In this document: positions 9,820 to 18,956 of the stretch, piece after piece
Layout of the letters: the number at the start of each line of letters is the position of its first letter
How positions within the stretch are numbered: the first letter of the stretch is position 1
Assembly (NCBI GenBank): GCA_037447655.1
Contig: JBBHKE010000793.1
Coordinates: 412,097-435,491 of the forward strand
Direction of reading: 5' to 3'
DNA from: Zygnema cylindricum
Taxonomy: Eukaryota > Streptophyta > Zygnematophyceae > Zygnematales > Zygnemataceae
DNA length: 23,395 nucleotides
Program-made: the position numbers and the translations under genes
Notes under the pieces: model-generated
Told to the model about the DNA's origin: nothing
Seen by the model: the letters and a program-made list of their open reading frames with translations, nothing else
Databases searched by the model: none

Positions 9820-11207
9820 CTATCGCGATGCTTGCTTAAGCCTATAGAGTGATTTTATCATTTTGCAAGCTTTATTTTCTTCCCCACTTTCCACGAATCC
9901 TTCCGGTTGCCTCATGTAAATTTCTTCTTCCAACTCTCCGTGCAAAAAGGTCGTTTTAATATCCATCTGGTGGATTTTCATATCCTCCGCTGCGGCTATA
10001 CTTAAAAGGATTCTAACAGAAGGAAATCTGACTACAGTTGCAAAGGTTTCTTCGTAGTCTATTTCCTCTTTTTGAGTATAACCTTTTGCAACTAAACTAG
10101 CTTTGTACCTCTCAATGGTATTATCCGGGTTTAATTTAAGTTTAAAAACCCACTTACATCCAATCGGTTTTCGGTCCGGTGGACAATCTACCAACTCCCA
10201 TGTATTGGCTTCCATGATAGAGGCCATTTCATCATTTATAGCTGTGATCCACCAGCTACTTTCTGGAGTGTTTATGGCCTCTAAGTATGTTTGAGGTTCA
10301 TCTGGGTGAGACATCTTTGTGTGTTGGTTATTTACTTGTCTTTCTTGAAGTTTTTTACTACTTCTTCTTCCCCCTTCAAAATCGGATGCCGGTATGGAAG
10401 GCATCCTTAGGTTTTGTTTAGGGAGATTTTCAGCTCCCCTATCTTCCAATTCCAGTGTCTCATCAAGTTCCTCATCGGTTTCAACTTCGTATTGTGGCAT
10501 TGCCTCGGATATTGTCCTTTCCTCCTTCTCCTTTGGTAGATCCGCAGATTTTTCTTTTTCTCCCTCTTCTTTCTTTTCATTTTCAAAATCAAAGTCAGAA
10601 AACTGATCCGTTTCAAATCTGATTTTGACTTCCTTATTATATTTGAATGGATCAATGAACTTTTGTTCATTCATCACCACTATGTGTTTTACTAAAATTA
10701 TATCTCTCTTTTTCAAGTCATACACTCGGTATCCTTTTGTGCTCTCATCATATCCTACAAGATATCCTGGCTTCCCTCTCCCCTCTAACTTCCATTTAGT
10801 CTTATCGGAATCCAAACTGTAGACTTGACTTCCGAACACTCTCAAACTAGACAAATTAGGCTTTCTTCCTGTCCACCTCTCATACGGAGTTTCCTCCTTA
10901 TTTGCTGAAGTTAGGACTCTATTTTTAATGAAATTAGCATAGTTCATAGACTCCGCCCAAAATTGCAACCGTATCCTCTTATCAGTTAACATACTTCTAG
11001 ACATATCTCCTACAGTTTTATTCACTCTTTCTGCTACTCCATTTTGTTCCGGATTATAGGGAACAGTTTTCTCATGATGAATTCCTTCTTCTTTAAGATA
11101 TTCTTCAAATTCCCTTGAGGTGTATTCTTTCTCATTATCACTTTTTATCTCTTTTATTAAAGTTTCATGTAGTTTTTCACTCCATACTTTATACTCTTTG
11201 AAACATC
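9820..11207 (-). pseudogene. Family B copy II integrase C-terminal half, acidic linker and RT N-terminal half
   Basis: One long open stretch of over 400 codons. It begins with the integrase region around SDNEKEYTS (about 11120-11150) and the VNKTVGDMSRSML glutamate block (about 10985-11035), then FWAESMNYANFIKNRV, GYLVGYDESTKGYRVYD, a Glu/Lys-rich linker (about 10410-10600), and the RT start: [26 protein letters not shown], then QMDIKTTFLHGELEEEIYM with the first catalytic Asp, ending at SLYRLKQASR before a TAG. It is the best-preserved pol segment in the window. A one-base change at about 11212 separates it from the integrase N-terminal part. Confidence 0.9.
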
Positions 11208-11924
11208 TTAATACCCTGACTTATGACTGAGAAAGTATACCTTCGTGTATCTAGACCAATCATCTGTGATGGTTAACATCCATCTCTTCCCCCCATGTGA
11301 AACATACCTAGCAGGTCCTAAAACATCAATGTGAACTAGATCTAATACTTTCTCTCTCCTAACTGTGGTTGCCTTTGGAAATGGAAGTCTATGAATCTTC
11401 CCTTGGGCACATCCACTACAATCATCAAAGGTCTCATCATCCTCAAAATTAATACCCTCCACTATTCCTTTTTTGTTCATTTTCTTTAATCTATCTAGAT
11501 GCACATGCCCCAACCTTTTATGCCAAAGCATCATCTCACTTGCACACGAGTAGAGAACACTCTTTTCATTGCAAAGAACAATTCTGAACATTCCTTGACT
11601 GCCCTTCTCAGCTATGAAATAAACCTCATTATCAAAGCTTGCTATGAAGATTCCTTTCCTAGTTCCTGTTTCAAACTCCTTTTCATCTAGGACAGCTGTT
11701 GAGACTAGGTTCTTGCTAAGCTGTGGAATGTAAAGAACGTTTGAGAGTGTTACAATTGAGGCCTTTCCATCAACTAGAACCTTCAAGTCATCAGTTCCAA
11801 TAAGACTTGTGGTTTCTACTCTACCATCTCTGTACTCTATCTCAACTATTGGGATCTTTCTCAGTTTAGTGAACCACCGCTTACCTTTGCACATATGCAT
11901 TGAAGCCCTGAGTCTATGATCCAC
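11208..11924 (-). pseudogene. Family B copy II protease body and integrase N-terminal half
   Basis: The frame starts after the frameshift in the protease active site (SMHMCKGKRWFTKLRKI), runs through the protease body with TSLIGTDDLKVLVDG, then the integrase zinc region LWHKRLGHVHLDR ... DCSGCAQGKIHR (HHCC type, about 11390-11540) and the first part of the core with VHIDVLGP and TITDDWSRYTKVYF. It ends by frameshift at about 11210. The visible first base of this ORF is not a real start, because the segment continues from gag by frameshift. Confidence 0.88.
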
Positions 11925-13146
11925 CTATCCTCGGGTGGAACCCTCTTACCTCCGAAAGCACACTTTTGTCTCCGTGGAATGTCGGCATGCATTTCAGTGT
12001 TTTTCAAATTAAAAAGAAGCTCCTCAAGCTCCTCTTCTGGTTCAGTTTTTCCTTCCACTTCCTCATCATGAACTTGAGTCAGGAAAGCCTTTTTCTTTCC
12101 TCCATCCCTTGAGGTTCCTTGACCATCTTTTCGTCGAAGATCTGCGAGTTTGATACAATCTGCCATATAGTGTCTTGGTTTCTTGCAGAAGTGACATACT
12201 CCTCCTCGAGAAGTTCCTCTCCCCTGTTTATCAAATCTTCCACCTCCTTCTCCTCTTCCACTAAAGTTTCGATAAGGATATTTCCCTCTCTTCTCATCAC
12301 GCTTCCGCCAATCAGCTCCTGCAGACAATGCTTGAACACTTGGACTCCCTCTCCTACGCTCTATGGTGATTTCTTTCACTAAAATCATTCCCACTGTGTC
12401 ATCCCAATTCCAATTGCTATCTCCTATGTCTTGCAATCGGTTAATGATATTCTCATACTTTTTAGGTAGTTTCATCATTAATGTGTTCACTCTTTGTCTC
12501 TCGGACCATGAGTTACCTGCACTCTCTAACTCTCCAAATAATGCTCCTAAATCATTGCAATAATTATTCATACTTCCTCCTTTAGAAGTATAAGCTGCAA
12601 TCTTATTTTCGTCCAACTGTTGTTGCTGCAATGATCCACTCTTATATCTGTTAACTAGTGATATCCAAATCTGAGATGAAGATTTGACATGCATAAGGGG
12701 AATGGAAATGCCCTTTGCTACACTTTTAAGAATTAAGAGCTTAGCAACCTTTTCTTTATAGTTCCACTTTTCATACTCTGATCTTTTGGTCTAAACCTTG
12801 TCGTCGTTTTTGGTGGTGTTGCTGCGCGTATTCCCTTCGGCAATGGTGTCACTTGAGTTGCAACTCCTCCCTTTTCTCCTTCCATGACAATCTCCTCTCC
12901 TTCCTCATCTTCATCCTCGGTGATGGTGGCAGCAGTTCTACCAATTGTAGAGGCGGAGATGCCAGAAAAACGTGTCCCTCCAAACCAAGGTGGAGGTGGG
13001 CATCGAATTTGTCCAGACACTATGCCTAATAGATGCTTCTCAAATAGTTCTCCCTCCATCATCATTTCCCAATAAAAAAAGTGTGATCCATCAAATATGG
13101 GCACCCTAGAGGGTGGGCCCATAACCTGAAATTTTGTGGTCTCCAT
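11861..13146 (-). pseudogene. Family B copy II gag, ending in the frameshifted protease motif
   Basis: The frame opens at 13146 with METTKFQVMGPPSRVPIFDG. The ATG lies inside LTR3 and the next ATG lies inside the primer site, as in copy I. A one-base deletion near 12790 shifts the frame after the acidic run, and the correct frame resumes and continues to 11861. One zinc knuckle CHFCKKPRHYMADC (CX2CX4HX4C, about 12150-12195) is preceded by a Gly/Arg-rich segment. The ORF ends in PEDRWIIDSG, the start of the aspartic protease motif, where one base is missing before the following Ala-Ser codons. Confidence 0.88.
13112..13126 (-). promoter_or_regulatory. Copy II primer-binding site (internal initiator tRNA-Met type)
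   Basis: Plus-strand ggtgggcccataacc is identical over 15 bases to the anticodon arm of plant initiator tRNA-Met as I know it (CAU anticodon within it). It directly abuts the LTR end TTTCA. No match to a tRNA 3' end is seen here. Confidence 0.85.
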
Positions 13147-13455
13147 TGACCCACAGAATGAGCAGCCTATGTAAAGCCTCTAGGATAATATTTGCCCCTT
13201 CTACTTTCCCGCTGAACAAGCACCGCCCAGGCACACAAATATTCTGACCACTCTCACCCCTGTGAGGAAAAGACGTCCCTGAGTCAAACGGAAAAAGAAT
13301 CACTGAATTTGCTCACCTGAGCAGTAAGTTATTGCTGGTCAAAGATGACCTTGATAGTTATAAGCTCTCTTAGAGAGAGAGGTACCTAAATTTTACTAAG
13401 TCTTGGTCTGCCTACTCACGACTACCTACTACTAAACCCTAGTCCAATAGGAACA

Positions 13456-13463
13456 CTATATAG
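13456..13463 (-). promoter_or_regulatory. LTR3 TATA box
   Basis: CTATATAG, about 330 bases before the LTR end. An inverted repeat gtacaatgg (13473-13481) / ccattgtac (13502-13510) lies just upstream in the transcription direction. It would drive copy II. Confidence 0.6.
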
Positions 13464-13804
13464 TACAAGAAGGTACAATGGACGATGTACTTATTATACG
13501 ACCATTGTACGACAAGGTCTAGAAGGTGACACCTGTCAAATCGGAAGCCATGGTTCCTCCTCTCATCTTCTCCGGTATCAAATAATGTGGCGCCACGTGG
13601 CACCGCGTGACGATATCTCCGTATGCTGCCAAAAGCTCACTTCGCATGGCGGCTATAATGCCGGCCGTCCTATCAAAACATATTTTACACGGTTCAGATT
13701 CGCGTACATGCGGGAATTGCTCCTTTTGGTTAGTCTGCTGTTAATTAGCTGTTGCGTTAATGTTAATATATTTATGAAACCCATCACGTGTATCGTTTCG
13801 TAAC

Positions 13805-13866
13805 GCCTTAATGGTTAAGGCGTTAGGCTATAGAGAATCTAGACGTCGCAGGTTCAAATCTAGACA
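13805..13866 (+). other. tRNA-like segment inside LTR3, antisense
   Basis: D-arm-like hairpin gccttaatggttaaggc (13805-13821) and B-box-like ggttcaaatct (13851-13861), as in the other LTRs. Confidence 0.45.
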
Positions 13867-14009
13867 TCATTTTAGCAAAATACCCTTTACTTCAAAAACT
13901 GCCACTTTCTAAATATTGTGGCAGCCATGGCGCGCCTTTGATCCTCACTCTCTTTCTTTAAAGCAAAAGTAAAATAGGGAAGTGAACTATTAATTACCTC
14001 TTTTCAACA

Positions 14010-14014
14010 GCTAC
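14010..14014. repeat. Target site duplication of the family B array, right copy (gctac)
   Basis: Exact copy of 2568-2572, abutting the outer end of LTR3. Confidence 0.92.
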
Positions 14015-14313
14015 ATCCTCGGCATCTGTTCACCTTCTCACCGGATGGAAGTTCCAAACCCCTCATAGAAGAATGACAAATCATCTACTTCAAACTTACC
14101 TCGGATGTGTGACACACACGGTGATGCCATAAGGTAAGATCACCTTTCAACTCCAAAATTTGATGTGAGATTCCCTCGGTGAGAACTTTAGATTTCAGCC
14201 TCCTCCATAATAGCCGACTATGATTCCCGTCCGTTAGAACTCCTTCTCCAATTACATTCCTCTTTTCATTTCGAATCTCAATAGATTGATTACCTCTCGT
14301 GAGTAAGCCTTCA
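14015..14313 (-). pseudogene. Element A integrase zinc-binding region, 5' part before the insertion
   Basis: Minus strand shows LTLWHHRVCHTSEVSLK (about 14085-14150), the His half of the HHCC zinc motif found just before copia integrases. It is followed, after a stop, by a segment ending in a CX2C pair a few codons before the array. The insertion lies right after the second Cys. The segment corresponds to the GAG_pre-integrase domain and continues at 2567. A stop at about 14084 and a frame change relative to the protease frame show decay. Confidence 0.75.
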
Positions 14314-14607
14314 CTAATCCGTTGGACTTGCGGAACACAAGAAATTGACGGAACCGTCCGGAATATAAAGAGTATTTTGAAGGTAATACTCCATCGATTT
14401 CTCCTTTCCATCAACATCTCGTGAAATGAGATCAAGCCGAACCGTGCCAACCGTACCAACCGGAATGACATGTCCACTTGCCACCGTGATAAACTTCGGA
14501 ACCTTAATTTCCCTCATATCATCGAACAAAGTGGCATCCGTGCAAACATGGTGAGATGCCCCCGTATCAATAATCCACTCTTTCTCCGAATTTCCTCCAC
14601 TTCTCAC
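14314..14607 (-). pseudogene. Element A aspartic protease
   Basis: The copia-type protease motif WIIDTGASHHVC (about 14555-14590) has an intact catalytic D-T-G, followed by FITVASGHVIPVGTVGTVRLDL and the LYIPDGSVNFLCS segment of the C-terminal half. In the family it cleaves the gag-pol polyprotein. The reading frame is intact over about 95 codons but is separated from gag upstream by a stop, and it leaves frame near 14320. Confidence 0.85.
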
Positions 14608-14667
14608 CGAATCAAGAGTAAGGTTAAGAACCGAAAAATCATCACCGGTATCATTACCATAGTCAAA

Positions 14668-15938
14668 TTAATTTGCATTACCGTAACCACGGCCGCCGCC
14701 GCGGCCTTCTCTTCGGCCGCCACCTCGGCCACCTCTATCTCCTCCTCTACCTCCTCTTCCACCTCTATAATCTCCATTCTTCGCATAACATTGAGGGCTC
14801 ATGTGCCCCCACTTTCCACAATATTGGCATTGCTTGTCCTTATCCGAACAAGAGGAAGACAAATATCCAAGCCAATTACACCGATAGCATGTCACATTGG
14901 AAAGATCCAAAGGGACCTTCGGTGGATGACCTTGATCCTTCTTGTTTCCTCGGCCGCCACCACCACCCCTCGGGCCACCTCCTCTACCACCGGCAAAATT
15001 AATGTCTGGGGTTTTGGGAGTAGTAGAGTTGAGGACTCCTCCACCTCCACTTGAAAAAGCCGTTGGAGTTCCCTCCGACATTTTAATAAAATTGATGGTG
15101 AATCCGAAGGTGTTATCTGCCTTAGCTCGTAAAATAGCTTTAAGATGTGAAAGCTTGTCCGGTAAAGCGTTAAGAAAAACACTTAATTTATCCGCATCCA
15201 AAATAACTCAACCATTGTTGAGCAATTGCTAGAGTATAATATTGAAGCGCTTCACGGTATCATCCATCAATTCGTTTGGCTTGATTTTAAAATTCATAAA
15301 ATCGGTATAAACATATTGACCCTTGTTCTCAACGCCTTTCTCATATTGCTCCTCAAGTGCTTGCCAACACTCATGAGCCGTGCCGTGAGCGAGGAAATGA
15401 TCAAGAACGGAAGAAGTGCAATTTTTCATCATACCGGTCGTTGGCGCAATATCTTCAATCTCCATTGAGCACGTGCTATGCTCTCAATAGGCATTTTCTC
15501 CTCTCCATTGACGATCCTCCAAACCTTCTTGAGCATAAGTTGGCCCGAAATTAACTTCTTCCAAATGATATAATTGGTGCCATTAAAGGCCACGGATCTC
15601 CCCGAAACATGATAATCTTTTTCGTTTTCCAATCCTTTGTCAAACTCGGAATCTTCTTCTATCTTCGCCTTTCCTTTCCTAATCCTCTCTTTTCTCTCAC
15701 TCTCATTAGCCCCTCCACTGAATGGATCAGCATCCGGAAAGGAAGTGCTTTCTTTGCTCTCAGTCAGTTGAGTTTGAAAACAGGAATCTACGTATCTCAT
15801 TAGTGTGTCAAACATATCTTCGAATCTTCTCTCCATATTTCGGGTCTCCTCAAATTGAGAACCTGAAAAACTGAACTCTCTTGCTCTCTTTGAATTCGAC
15901 ATGGGGGAAGGAGTATTTCTATTCTTCTTCCTCCCCAT
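14668..15938 (-). pseudogene. Element A gag
   Basis: Starts with ATG at 15938, 29 bases inside the primer site, reading MGRKKNRNTPSP. The gag core is recognisable (FNGTNYIIWKKLISGQLM, about 15540-15595; ECWQALEEQYEKG, about 15325-15370; LNALPDKLSHLKAIL, about 15125-15180). It is followed by a Gly/Arg-rich region and two zinc knuckles. The first is CYRCNWLGYLSSSC, with Tyr in place of the zinc-binding His; the second, CQYCGKWGHMSPQC, is complete (about 14790-14830). A frame change at about 15460 and stops at about 15205-15230 break it into three ORFs. A long Gly-Arg-Gly tail (about 14680-14770) ends the protein. Confidence 0.88.
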
Positions 15939-15966
15939 GCGCTCTCACGCTATCTCCAAAACATTA

Positions 15967-15978
15967 GCTCTGATACTA
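15967..15978 (-). promoter_or_regulatory. Element A primer-binding site (3' end of initiator tRNA-Met)
   Basis: Plus-strand gctctgatacta differs by one base from gctctgatacca, the standard plant copia site complementary to the 3' end of initiator tRNA-Met. It is two bases from the LTR end. This contrasts with the internal-tRNA site of family B. Confidence 0.85.
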
Positions 15979-15980
15979 AT

Positions 15981-16567
15981 TGTAGGATCTTTAAATAATA
16001 AAACTCTCTAAATTCCATTCACAATATGCAGAAAAATAATCACAGCAAAAGCTCATAAAACCAAGAAGAAAATTAAGCCAAAAAGATTTATAATTGCTTT
16101 TGGCCGAAGCCTCTTTACATCATCTCTTCTCTCTCTTCTCTCTTCTCTATAATCTCTAGTACAACGATATTGTAGCCTATACCCCTTTTCAAACGAAAGT
16201 ACAAACTCAAACAAACAAAACGAACTTGGCAACAAACTCTTAACTATGTCCTTAGCTGGCAGAAGCAAAATGCAGGGAAACTTCCACGAAGGAAGGCGCA
16301 CACGCCTTCTTCCTCTCAAATGCGAAACTTCAAACAATAAGTTTCACACGTGTCGTCTTACGAAACACGTGCACGCAAAATCAAACACGTGAGCACGAAA
16401 ACAAAATATGATGCGAAACGAAATAGTACATTTTGTTCGGGGAAGCCTCAAAAAGTACCACAAAAAGACATCGCACAATTCGTACGATGACGCGGCACTT
16501 TACGTCTAACAAATAATTGTTGGTATGTCGCTTCTCGATATATTAGCGATTTGGCAATATTCCAACA
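15981..16567 (-). repeat. Element A 5' LTR (587 bp)
   Basis: Minus strand begins TGTTGGAATATTGCC (16567) and ends GATCCTACA (15981), a TG...CA LTR of typical copia form next to the primer site. Three CACGTG motifs lie in U3. I found no unambiguous TATA box; an AT-rich ATTATAGAG at about 16146-16154 is the best candidate. The matching 3' LTR is outside the window. Confidence 0.85.
16347..16391 (-). promoter_or_regulatory. Three G-box (CACGTG) motifs in the LTR of element A
   Basis: CACGTG at 16347-16352, 16366-16371 and 16386-16391, each within an ACACGTG context and 19-20 bases apart, in the U3 half. G-boxes bind plant bZIP and bHLH factors; ACACGTG also fits the core of abscisic acid response elements. 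Confidence 0.55.
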
Positions 16568-17982
16568 TAACGGGCATTGATTTACTAGTAATAAAAACAT
16601 CTATTAAGCCTCCTTTAGCAAAGGACTTGTAAAAATAATGGAAAAAAATGATGAAACAAACTTCATTTTTCCAATGGATGTGATATAGAAAAAATGCCCC
16701 CCTTCACTCTCTCATGAAGTTCACCTCGTTGTAAAGCTTCTATTGACCTTATTGGAAGTGATGTGTGTAGACCCAAGCGAGTGCAAGGCATGAGTGGTGC
16801 AATAGTTACATCACGTTCTTTGATGATCACGCGAGATTTACACACAAACGCAAACCGGAAGCCATCACTCATTTTCAAATATTTAACGCCCTTCTTGAAA
16901 AATCAATTCTCCTCTCGCATTAAATTTTTAAGACAGCCAATTGCGGGGAATGTATGGCTTGTGTGTTTTTACATTTGTTACCTGGGATATTAGAAGTCCT
17001 ACCAAAGCCAACGTTATTTTTTTGTACTTTTTTGACCTTTTTCGACATGCCTTTTATAGCGTAGAAGATTGCATTCTGCAACTAAAGGAATATTTATTGA
17101 TTCTTTTTATCTATGTTAGTTTAACCTAGATTAGTCACCCTTAAAATTAGCTATACCTCAAAACGTGTACGATTTCTAGGTTCTCTTCTTTCTTGTTTCC
17201 CCAAAAACTTTCTTTTCATTGTGAAAGTCAATCTTGACTAGGACAAAACGACAAGCCACTCTCTTTGAATTCCTCGATTGTCCCTTTATTTGCTCTTTTA
17301 TTTTCGTTGGCCTTCACTCTCTTTTTAGCTTTTCCTACTCTTTTTTGCTTCCTTGTCTGACGGCACCTCCTTTAATACATTTTTACCGTTTTAATATTGT
17401 TAACATAATTTTTTTAGTTACAATTAATTTGCTTCATTTGACAGATATTTGTTAAACTACAAATATTATGTTAATCTTTACTACTTGAAAAAAAAATCTA
17501 TGATTTTCTTGTACGCGTAATTTATCTTTGAAGTTTCATATACTTGCTAAACTTCCAAGTATCGACGTAATATAAAACTAAACTACCCTAAGAGAGCCTG
17601 TAGTGAGCACCAAACCAAACACTCCTACTTCTTCTAGATCAAATTTTAGGTAAAGAGTTGCAAATTTGACTCAAAAAACCTGTATGGTGTGGAGTTCATC
17701 AATCGATTTCTGAAACTCTCCATACTTCAAAAAATGAGTAAGTTATCAATAACATGATCATTAAGATGCGGAAACAAAATTCAGGCTTTGTGGTGAGTAA
17801 GTTAGTTTTAGTACGCTACACCGCGAATGGTTATTAGTGTCAAGGTCACTAATTTAGCTTCTCAAAATTTTGATTTTTTTCCGCAATTAGTATACGTTAT
17901 TTTAATTTTTCCTTAACGTTAGTTCATGTACCGTACAAAATAGCGTGAAGTCAGAAAGTAAAGTAATATATAATTAGTGTGG

Positions 17983-18007
17983 TGTACGGTCAATGTCAGA
18001 CCGTACA
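17983..18007. repeat. Perfect 9-bp inverted repeat (hairpin)
   Basis: tgtacggtc (17983-17991) and gaccgtaca (17999-18007) pair perfectly around a 7-base spacer. A related gtaccgtac lies about 55 bases upstream. No T run follows, so a terminator role is not suggested. Confidence 0.7.
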
Positions 18008-18406
18008 TAAATGTACCTTTATAGCTGAAATTTTAAAAAATAAATTTTAAATCATACGAGCATCCATAGGAACGTGCGCTAAAAAAAGGAATCAACATAG
18101 TCGACAAAAACCACGTTCGCACACATTCCCCTACAATCTCCTCGTTTGAAATGTGAATATACAATGAGTTCGCATGTGGGAGGTCACGAACTTTCAGTTA
18201 AATAATTGAACTGTGTAGTTACACGCCCACATATAACGTCTTCAAACTGCGAACGCTTACTTAATGTGATTTTTCGCTGATCCGTTTGTATGAACACTAT
18301 AATATGTATTTGTGTCCAATTAAAGTCAATGTGCATCCTGTTTCAGTGGAAACGGACAAAACTACTGTAAATGTTTATTGGAATATGGTGTTTACCATGA
18401 ATTAGA

Positions 18407-18424
18407 ATTAACGTATACGTTAAT
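18407..18424. repeat. Perfect 18-bp palindrome
   Basis: attaacgtatacgttaat equals its own reverse complement. It could be a protein-binding dyad or chance in AT-rich DNA. Confidence 0.7.
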
Positions 18425-18673
18425 AAGGGGTCAAAGTGACAAAAGGACAACAAATTACAGTTAACGAGAAAAATAAATAGAATAAAAATATAACATTTAG
18501 CGTTGGTGATATTTGGGACGAAGTAACGCCACATGCGGACTATCCACAGAAAAATGGATCCCTTTTTCGACGAATCACATCCCACGAAACATTTCGTTTT
18601 TTTTTTTAGGCATCTGACGGTGCGCCGTGACTTTGGCAAACAAACAATTTTTTTTCGTTTCATGAGGAAGTAG

Positions 18674-18940
18674 GTCCCTTCCATGGTCTTGTCCTCCCAT
18701 TCCCCTGTGGCCGCCCCCCTTCCCTCACCCTTTCCCTCTCTGTCTCTCTCTCTTTTTCCCTTTTTCTCTCCTCTTCCTTGTCCTTCTCTTTCTCTCACTC
18801 CCCCTCTCTCTCCTTTTCACCCTCTCGATCTGCCACACTATCTCCCTCCCCCTCTTCCTCTCCCACTACCCAATTCGTCGATTTGTCGCTATCTCTCCCT
18901 CTCCCTTTTTTGTTGTCAAACTATCTTTGGTTTACGAGTA
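18674..18940 (+). repeat. Polypyrimidine (CT-rich) tract, first part
   Basis: Almost exclusively C and T on the plus strand, as degenerate runs of ctctctc, ccctcc and cttttccc. ORFs of up to 300 codons across this and the next tract are low-complexity Ser/Pro/Phe/Leu strings in several overlapping frames at once, which is a composition artefact and not coding. Confidence 0.85.
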
Positions 18941-18956
18941 TTTTTATGTCATTTAA

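Larger units (their letters stand above)
2573..14009 (-). mobile_element. Family B copia tandem array: LTR3-internal II-LTR2-internal I-LTR1
   Basis: Three homologous LTRs in the same orientation bracket two complete-length copia internal regions (8700-13126 and 3507-7810). Internal II starts with a primer site and ends with a purine tract, as does internal I, and the central LTR is shared by both. Only the outer ends carry the target duplication gctac. This is therefore one integrated unit: either a single insertion enlarged by unequal crossing over between its LTRs, or a multimer integrated at once. Both copies carry independent stops and frameshifts, so the duplication is not recent. Confidence 0.92.
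13127..14009 (-). repeat. LTR3, 5' LTR of the array (883 bp)
   Basis: Minus strand TGTTGAAAAGAGG ... AAATTTCA. Its outer end is followed by the target duplication gctac and not by a polypurine tract, as expected for the outermost 5' LTR. G-box CACGTG at 13594-13599. It lacks about six bases after the B-box-like motif that LTR1 and LTR2 keep. Confidence 0.94.
1..16567 (-). mobile_element. Ty1/copia LTR retrotransposon A (host of a nested array), 3' end outside window
   Basis: Reading the minus strand, the order is LTR, tRNA-Met primer site, gag with zinc knuckles, protease, integrase, RT, RNase H, which is the copia (not gypsy) order. The element is split by the family B array at 2573-14009. 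The reading frame and the CX2C half of the integrase zinc motif continue from 14015 to 2567 across the insertion, which shows that the two halves belong together. All protein domains carry stops or frameshifts, so it is a dead copy. Its 3' LTR should lie just left of base 1, ending next to a copy of the 5 bp beside the 5' LTR (taacg, 16568-16572). Confidence 0.9.
16568..18673. other. AT-rich intergenic DNA, no convincing gene
   Basis: The longest minus-strand ORF here (16663-16878, 71 codons) has no motif I recognise and no supporting context. Codon runs are short and stops frequent in all frames. The segment holds two small palindromes (17983-18007 and 18407-18424) and a T run at about 18597-18616. 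It may contain decayed transposon sequence beyond what I can identify. Confidence 0.6.

Noticed and set aside
12079-12339. Minus-strand ORF rich in Glu that overlaps gag copy II (and its counterpart 6813-7022 in copy I)
   Set aside because: It is a shadow frame of the Gly/Arg-rich and zinc-knuckle part of gag, which carries the conserved CX2CX4HX4C in the correct frame.
13106-13303. Open frame within the U5 part of each B LTR that ends near the primer site
   Set aside because: It has no ATG start (it begins with GTG), overlaps the gag start in another frame and shows no motif, so I treat it as a chance frame.
13245-13325. A spliced leader intron in the B LTR (donor CAGGTGAGC, acceptor TTTTCCTCACAG)
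   Set aside because: The donor-like site is kept in all three LTRs, but the acceptor-like CACAG is CACAT in LTR2, and the implied intron of about 60 bases is short for a plant.
16663-16878. Minus-strand ORF of 71 codons next to the LTR of element A
   Set aside because: No recognisable motif, no splice or promoter context, and a length expected by chance.
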